DNA from: Acidobacteriota bacterium
Lineage (GTDB): Bacteria > Acidobacteriota > Blastocatellia > Pyrinomonadales > Pyrinomonadaceae
Assembly (NCBI GenBank): GCA_003222935.1
Contig: QHXL01000051.1
Span: forward strand, 18,515-28,034
Reading direction: 5' to 3'
Length of the DNA: 9,520 bases
Part shown: one piece after another, positions 5,600 through 9,520 of the stretch
How positions within the stretch are numbered: the first letter of the stretch is position 1
Layout: every line of letters starts with the position of its first letter
Position numbers and translations under genes: made by a program
The notes under the pieces: generated by a model
What the model was told of the DNA's origin: nothing
What the model saw: only the letters and a program-made list of their open reading frames with translations
The model's database searches: none

Positions 5600-6813
5600 G
5601 CAACCACCGAGATTATTCGAGCAACGAGGGGAATTGCCTCGCCCTTCAAACCTTTTGGATAACCACTTCCGTCCCACTTTTCATGGTGATAACGGACGAT
5701 GTCTTCGACCGGGTAAGGGAAGTTCACGCGTCGCAGAATGTCGCCACCCACCGTCGGGTGAATCTTCATCTTGGCGAATTCTGCTTCCGTTAGTTTTCCG
5801 GGTTTGTTCAGGATGTACTCCGGAACAGCCAGTTTGCCTATATCGTGAAGCAACGCTCCAGCGAGCAGTGCCTGGACTTCTTTCTCAGTTACTTTGAACA
5901 ACTGGCCCATCTGCGTCGCGTAGATCTGTGTTCGGCGAACGTGCCCGTGAGTTGTTTGGTCTTTCGCGTCGATCGCGATCGCCAACGACTCGATAGTGTT
6001 CATGTGGATCGTCGCCATCTCTTCGATGTGTCGACGTCGTTCAGCTTCTGCGCGGCGGACCTCATCGAGTCGTCCCTCGTTGAAGCGGTAGAGAATGTGT
6101 GTAAGGGCTGAAATCAGAACGCCTAAGAGTCCAAAGGAAAACTCGCGTTGAAGAATGGCAACATAGAAGAGAACGGCTGACGCAGCGCCGGCGAGTTGAG
6201 TCGTTAACGTCCAGACAATACTTTCGGTCGATGGAATAAGTTTGTACTTCCCGGCATCAATGGTGAGAAACCAGGTGGTCGCCATGGTGTTAAGGGCGTA
6301 CTGGAGAACGGCAAGAGTGAAGAGCGGCACCAGCAGGATGTTGAGGGGAAGTGCGGTGTCTGAAGCAATAGAGGCTTTTCCAGCAAACAGCTCCACCAGT
6401 AGGCCGTAGAAAGATGCGGCGATGAAGGTGGAAATGATCGCCATGCCGGTTGTAAAGATCATCTCCCGGCGAGTGCTGAGCCGGTAGGTTGAGACAAAAC
6501 CTACGAGTCCAGCGAGGATGATTGCAGGTCCGACCGCGTTTGCCGGTGGTCCTGCGTAAAGCACAACAGCGAGGAACACAAAACCGTCCGCGAGTGATTT
6601 ACGGTAACAGCGGACGCCATCGCTACTCGTCACGGAGACAGTCAGGCGGCTGGCCGCCAGCGTAAGCACCAAAAGCACAAACCAGGAGGCGATGCCCGCA
6701 GTGCCCAGAATGGGGAGACTGAGTGTGCTAATAACTGCACTAAATAAAAGCACCGCGCCAACAGCACAAATTCCTGCCAAAAGAGCTGTACTCTTCCAAT
6801 TACTATTCAGCAT
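5596..6813 (-). CDS. Membrane-anchored HD-GYP phosphodiesterase, cut short inside the HD-GYP domain
   Basis: HD-GYP proteins hydrolyse c-di-GMP with a metal centre. Residues 1-245 hold about eight membrane-spanning segments (near 10-32, 37-55, 76-90, 93-110, 118-143, 157-180, 199-221 and 228-242), probably a sensory membrane domain. A short charged helix, likely coiled coil, follows (246-268), then the HD-GYP domain from about 272. Visible ligands are His291 (GHVRR), His323-Asp324 (LLHDIGK), His352, His376-His377 (HHEKW) and DGSGYP (381-386). The domain normally continues ARIISVVD, then DAL..DRPYR. Here the frame ends after ARIISVVA (405), so the last metal-ligand Asp and the DRPYR stretch are gone. 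The missing end resumes in the next gene after a gap of about 15 residues. Loss of activity is likely unless frame is restored. ATG 6813 is the only plausible start; its GGAAGG-like site is about 15 bases away, so initiation looks weak. Confidence 0.85.
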   Translation of the reverse strand: MLNSNWKSTALLAGICAVGAVLLFSAVISTLSLPILGTAGIASWFVLLVLTLAASRLTVSVTSSDGVRCYRKSLADGFVFLAVVLYAGPPANAVGPAIILAGLVGFVSTYRLSTRREMIFTTGMAIISTFIAASFYGLLVELFAGKASIASDTALPLNILLVPLFTLAVLQYALNTMATTWFLTIDAGKYKLIPSTESIVWTLTTQLAGAASAVLFYVAILQREFSFGLLGVLISALTHILYRFNEGRLDEVRRAEAERRRHIEEMATIHMNTIESLAIAIDAKDQTTHGHVRRTQIYATQMGQLFKVTEKEVQALLAGALLHDIGKLAVPEYILNKPGKLTEAEFAKMKIHPTVGGDILRRVNFPYPVEDIVRYHHEKWDGSGYPKGLKGEAIPLVARIISVVA

Positions 6814-6944
6814 AGCTGAACGACTGTTCCTTCCGTGAAAATTGTCACGATGATTAGCCCCAGGTTAGAAATTGAAAGGGAATCCAGGGCGTTTGAGTTA
6901 TCGGGAAGTAGATCGAGTTTCGAATGACCCGACCGTCTAGGAGT

Positions 6945-6964
6945 GTGCCCAACATTGTTGGCAC
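6945..6964. promoter_or_regulatory. Imperfect inverted repeat at the HD-GYP transcription start, possible operator
   Basis: GTGCCCAACA followed by TTGTTGGCAC forms a dyad (GTGCC/GGCAC outer arms, AACA/TGTT inner arms, one base out of register). It sits immediately downstream of the predicted start near 6965, a place where a bound repressor would block transcription. The central spacing is too tight for an RNA hairpin, so a DNA-binding site is the better reading. Which protein would bind is unknown. Confidence 0.3.
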
Positions 6965-6971
6965 CGAGCTA

Positions 6972-7001
6972 ACTATAGAACTTACAGAGGGTTGGCGTCA
7001 A
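6972..7001 (-). promoter_or_regulatory. Sigma70-type promoter of the HD-GYP/GGDEF gene
   Basis: On the minus strand TTGACG (7001-6996) and TATAGT (6977-6972), each 5 of 6 to consensus, are 18 bases apart. The predicted start near 6965 leaves an untranslated leader of about 150 bases before ATG 6813. The gap 7068-6814 holds no gene and no other clear signal beyond the dyad at 6945-6964. Confidence 0.55.
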
Positions 7002-7068
7002 GCCTCTTCTTTTTTTGGCACTCGGAAGAGCTTCGTTGCTACAAAGGCAAAGTGGGGTACGGGCTGAC

Positions 7069-9156
7069 TTAGCTTGAGTTGCCGCTAACTAGTTCGTTCG
7101 TAAAGGTTTGTAGATCGGTAATCGGTTGTTGACAGGTGTAATTCTCACAAATGTAGGCAGTGGTCTCGTCGGCGACAAGACCCCGGTTCTCTAGTAGAGC
7201 GACTGTCGTCGTTGCCTCACCTGATCCGGCAATGGTGCCCGCCACAACTTTGTTTGGCAGATAAGACTGCCAGGTCGCTCGAATGAACTCAGTCAGTGAG
7301 TCGGCGTTTACCGCCACGATCGCGACTTCCTTGGGTGTTGAAAGATGAAAATCCATCGCCGAAAGCGCATAACCAAACCCTGAAGCGTACTTTCGAGCTG
7401 AGGCTGCGATTTCCCGAAAGACCGCAATCGCCAGGTTTCGATACTTGTCGTTGTTTGTGAGTAGGCCCAGCCGCAACAAAACATTGGCTGCCACCGAGTT
7501 TCCGGACGGCGTTGCATTGTCAAAGTAGTCCTTCGACCTGACGATTAGCTTTTCATGACTCTTGCCGGTGAAATAGAAGCCGCCATTGGTTTCGTCCCAA
7601 AACTCGTCGACCATGCGTTCAGTCAACCCCAATGACTCGTCCAGCCAGCGAGCTTCAGCCGTGACTTCATATAAAGTCAGCAAGGCTTCGCAGATGAATG
7701 CGTAATCTTCAAGGTACGCATTGAACTTCGACACGCCGTCTTTGTAGGTTCGCAGTAGCAGTCCGTCACGTTTGAGTTTCGTCAATATGAAGTCAGCGTT
7801 TTTGCGAGCGGCATCCAGGTAGTCAGGGCGGTCAAGAACAATACCCGCCTCGCTGAAGCTCGAGAGCATTAGACCGTTCCAAGCAGTCAGAATCTTTTCG
7901 TCGCGATCAGGTTTGATCCTCCGCTCTCGTTCGGTGAAAAGCTTTTGTCTACTTTCGTCCAGGGACTTTTGCGCATCTGGGACCGAGGTTCCTGCTTTCT
8001 TCGCAACTTCATCGAGAGACCGGACGACATTTGGAATGTTCTTACCTTCGAAGTTTCCCGCCGGCGAGATGTCGTAATAGTCGCAGAAGATCTCAGCGTC
8101 TTTTTCACTCAGAAGCGATCTAACCTCTTCGATATCCCAAACAAAGAACTTTCCTTCATGACCTTCCGAGTCGGCATCTTGAGTCGAGTAGAAACCACCC
8201 TCAGGACTTGTCATCTCACGTAACACATAATCGAGAATGCCTTCGGTGGTCGTTCGCGCGAGTGGATCTTTGCTCACCTGGAAGTAGTGTAAATATAGAC
8301 GCGACAGAAGAGCGTTGTCGTAAAGCATCTTCTCAAAATGGGGGACCAACCACTTCGCATCGGTTGAGTAGCGATGAAATCCGCCACCGAGTTGGTCGTA
8401 CATTCCCCCGTTCGCCATTTTTTGGGCGGTATGTCGAACCATGTCGAGTGCTTCTGTCTTACCCGTGCGCACAAAGGTTCGCAGCAGGAATTCAAGTGTC
8501 ATTGCGGGTGGAAACTTGGGTGCATTTCCGAAGCCGCCGTTTTTTGCATCGTAACTTCGAACTATTCCGACATGCGCCGCATCCAGCAACTCCTTATCGA
8601 TGGCCTGGGCCGTTCCGTCCGAGGTGCTGAGACTTTGCAGTTCTTTGAGTAGGGCAGCAGAGGTTTCAGTGATGTCAGTATGTCGATCGCGATAAGCCTC
8701 AGAGACGCTAATCAGAATGCGTGGAAACCCGGGCATGTTGTAGCGGTCTTGTGGCGGAAAATATGTGCCGCCATAAAAGGGAACCGCGTCGGGCGTGAGA
8801 AACACCGTCATGGGCCAACCCCCATGATGCGTCATCATCTGGACAGCGTTCATGTATATCTGATCGAGGTCGGGACGCTCCTCCCGGTCGACTTTGATAT
8901 TGACGAAGAGTTCGTTCATTAACCTGGCAATCTCTTCGTCTTCAAACGACTCATGGGCCATCACGTGACACCAGTGACACGCCGAGTAACCAATGCTTAA
9001 TAAAACTGGCTTATTCTCAGCGCGAGCAACCGCAAATGCCTCTTCACCCCAGGGATACCAGTCGACCGGGTTGTGTGCATGTTGCAGCAGGTAAGGACTG
9101 CTCTCGTTGATGAGATGATTTGTAAACTCAGGAGCTGTTCCTGCTTGATTCTTCAC
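7069..9156 (-). CDS. Thioredoxin-domain protein of the DUF255 / YyaL / SPATA20 family
   Basis: Complete protein of 695 residues, normal for this family, whose biochemical role is not settled. An N-terminal thioredoxin-like fold (about 12-170) carries the CxxC pair Cys60-His-Trp-Cys63 in [13 protein letters not shown], after the family signature [17 protein letters not shown] (20-36). [13 protein letters not shown] and [11 protein letters not shown] follow. The rest is an alpha-helical barrel like that of sugar epimerases and glycosidases, with [65 protein letters not shown] and DNATPSGNS. No signal peptide, so probably cytoplasmic. The start is GTG 9156-9154, chosen for its strong AAGGAG site 6 bases upstream. 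It follows an upstream gene by 3 bases and is likely co-transcribed. No frame break seen. Family call is firm; a redox or sugar-related function is only inferred from folds. Confidence 0.92.
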   Translation of the reverse strand: MKNQAGTAPEFTNHLINESSPYLLQHAHNPVDWYPWGEEAFAVARAENKPVLLSIGYSACHWCHVMAHESFEDEEIARLMNELFVNIKVDREERPDLDQIYMNAVQMMTHHGGWPMTVFLTPDAVPFYGGTYFPPQDRYNMPGFPRILISVSEAYRDRHTDITETSAALLKELQSLSTSDGTAQAIDKELLDAAHVGIVRSYDAKNGGFGNAPKFPPAMTLEFLLRTFVRTGKTEALDMVRHTAQKMANGGMYDQLGGGFHRYSTDAKWLVPHFEKMLYDNALLSRLYLHYFQVSKDPLARTTTEGILDYVLREMTSPEGGFYSTQDADSEGHEGKFFVWDIEEVRSLLSEKDAEIFCDYYDISPAGNFEGKNIPNVVRSLDEVAKKAGTSVPDAQKSLDESRQKLFTERERRIKPDRDEKILTAWNGLMLSSFSEAGIVLDRPDYLDAARKNADFILTKLKRDGLLLRTYKDGVSKFNAYLEDYAFICEALLTLYEVTAEARWLDESLGLTERMVDEFWDETNGGFYFTGKSHEKLIVRSKDYFDNATPSGNSVAANVLLRLGLLTNNDKYRNLAIAVFREIAASARKYASGFGYALSAMDFHLSTPKEVAIVAVNADSLTEFIRATWQSYLPNKVVAGTIAGSGEATTTVALLENRGLVADETTAYICENYTCQQPITDLQTFTNELVSGNSS

Positions 9157-9159
9157 TCG

Positions 9160-9519
9160 TTACTCCTTAAACCAATACTTCGTCTTCTTTGCCCAACTGC
9201 TAGTTGGATACTTTTGGTGCAACAGATCGAACGCGGCTTTTGACGAGCGGCCGGTTTCTTTATTGGTGCAACCAAAACGAGTCGAATTAACCGCCAGGTG
9301 CAAAGCCTCGGGCACTCGCGGATCAGCCGGGTTCTTTGTAGCCCACTGAATCACCTGGCGACTTAGATAGTTGGGAATTGGACCAATGGCTTTTAAGCTT
9401 GCCCACTCTTTTGAAGCGGCGGCTCGTTGCGCTTCATTCAAGAAGAGTGGTGACTTAATACCACTGTTTACAAACGACTTTGCGCCTTCTTCTCGTTCAT
9501 TGTCACTTTGGATTTGCAA
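9160..9519 (-). CDS. C-terminal part of an unrecognised protein, cut by the window edge
   Basis: About 119 residues are visible, ending in SWAKKTKYWFKE before the TAA stop at 9162-9160. I do not assign a function. The sequence is mostly helical and basic near its end, with pieces such as VIQWATKNPADPRVPEALHL that resemble tetratricopeptide-like helical repeats. A single Cys lies in FGCTNKETG. There is no membrane segment in the visible part. A TTG at 9519 is in frame, but it falls within the first bases of the window edge and the helical pattern suggests the protein begins further upstream. It sits 3 bases ahead of the DUF255 gene and is probably in the same operon. Confidence 0.65.
   Translation of the reverse strand: MQIQSDNEREEGAKSFVNSGIKSPLFLNEAQRAAASKEWASLKAIGPIPNYLSRQVIQWATKNPADPRVPEALHLAVNSTRFGCTNKETGRSSKAAFDLLHQKYPTSSWAKKTKYWFKE
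9163..9168 (-). promoter_or_regulatory. Strong ribosome binding site overlapping the upstream stop codon
   Basis: AAGGAG on the minus strand lies 6 bases before GTG 9156. Bases 9162-9160 directly after it are the TAA stop of the preceding gene. This arrangement settles the GTG start and suggests translational coupling of the two genes. Confidence 0.7.
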
Positions 9520-9520
9520 A

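Noticed and set aside
5600..5677. Start of the GGDEF ORF at ATG 5677
   Set aside because: The 26 extra residues are out-of-frame reading of the HD-GYP domain (the DGSGYPKGLKGEA region in the correct frame), so ATG 5599 is the better start for a separately translated product.
7001..7040. Possible terminator after the DUF255 gene (CTCTTC/GAAGAG arms around an A run)
   Set aside because: Only six paired bases with a 15-base loop and no T run after it on the minus strand; the T run is on the opposite strand and the -35 box of the next promoter overlaps it.
8208..8630. 140-residue open frame on the plus strand
   Set aside because: Antisense to the barrel domain of the complete DUF255 protein, with no start signal or recognisable motif.

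Overview
The window looks like chromosomal DNA of a free-living, aerobic, moderate-GC bacterium. The protein sequences most resemble Acidobacteriota (Blastocatellia-like); this placement rests on remembered family resemblance, not on a search. Every gene I can support lies on the minus strand, so biological order runs from position 9520 down to 1.

Layout in transcription order. (a) 9519-7069: the C-terminal end of an unrecognised protein, followed after 3 bases by a complete 695-residue thioredoxin-domain/DUF255 (YyaL/SPATA20-type) protein with its own strong ribosome binding site. (b) 7068-6814: leader region with a good sigma70-type promoter and an inverted repeat at the predicted transcription start. 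(c) 6813-4322: a c-di-GMP gene in two frames. The first part encodes a membrane domain plus most of an HD-GYP phosphodiesterase domain; the second encodes the HD-GYP tail, a GAF domain and a GGDEF cyclase domain. They meet at an ATGA stop/start overlap and together read as one roughly 840-residue protein that has lost about 15 conserved residues. (d) 4321-4047: a non-coding gap with a degenerate palindromic repeat element and a candidate promoter. (e) 4046-599: a pyruvate dehydrogenase operon, pdhA-pdhB-aceF (E1 alpha, E1 beta, E2). E3 (lipoamide dehydrogenase) is not in the window. The E2 gene is broken inside its lipoyl domain. (f) 557-529: a strong hairpin terminator. (g) 512-1: the start of an EamA/DMT-family transporter gene, running off the window edge, whose first codons are in a different frame from the rest.

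The most notable feature is that three of the genes (EamA transporter, aceF, HD-GYP/GGDEF) carry a frame-changing loss at a conserved place. All three losses are of size 1 modulo 3 (about 1, 28 and 43 bases by comparison with family consensus). pdhA, pdhB and the DUF255 gene look intact. Read-level evidence is needed to tell real gene decay from assembly error. I see no phage, CRISPR, insertion sequence, tRNA or rRNA, and no clear candidate for a wholly new system.
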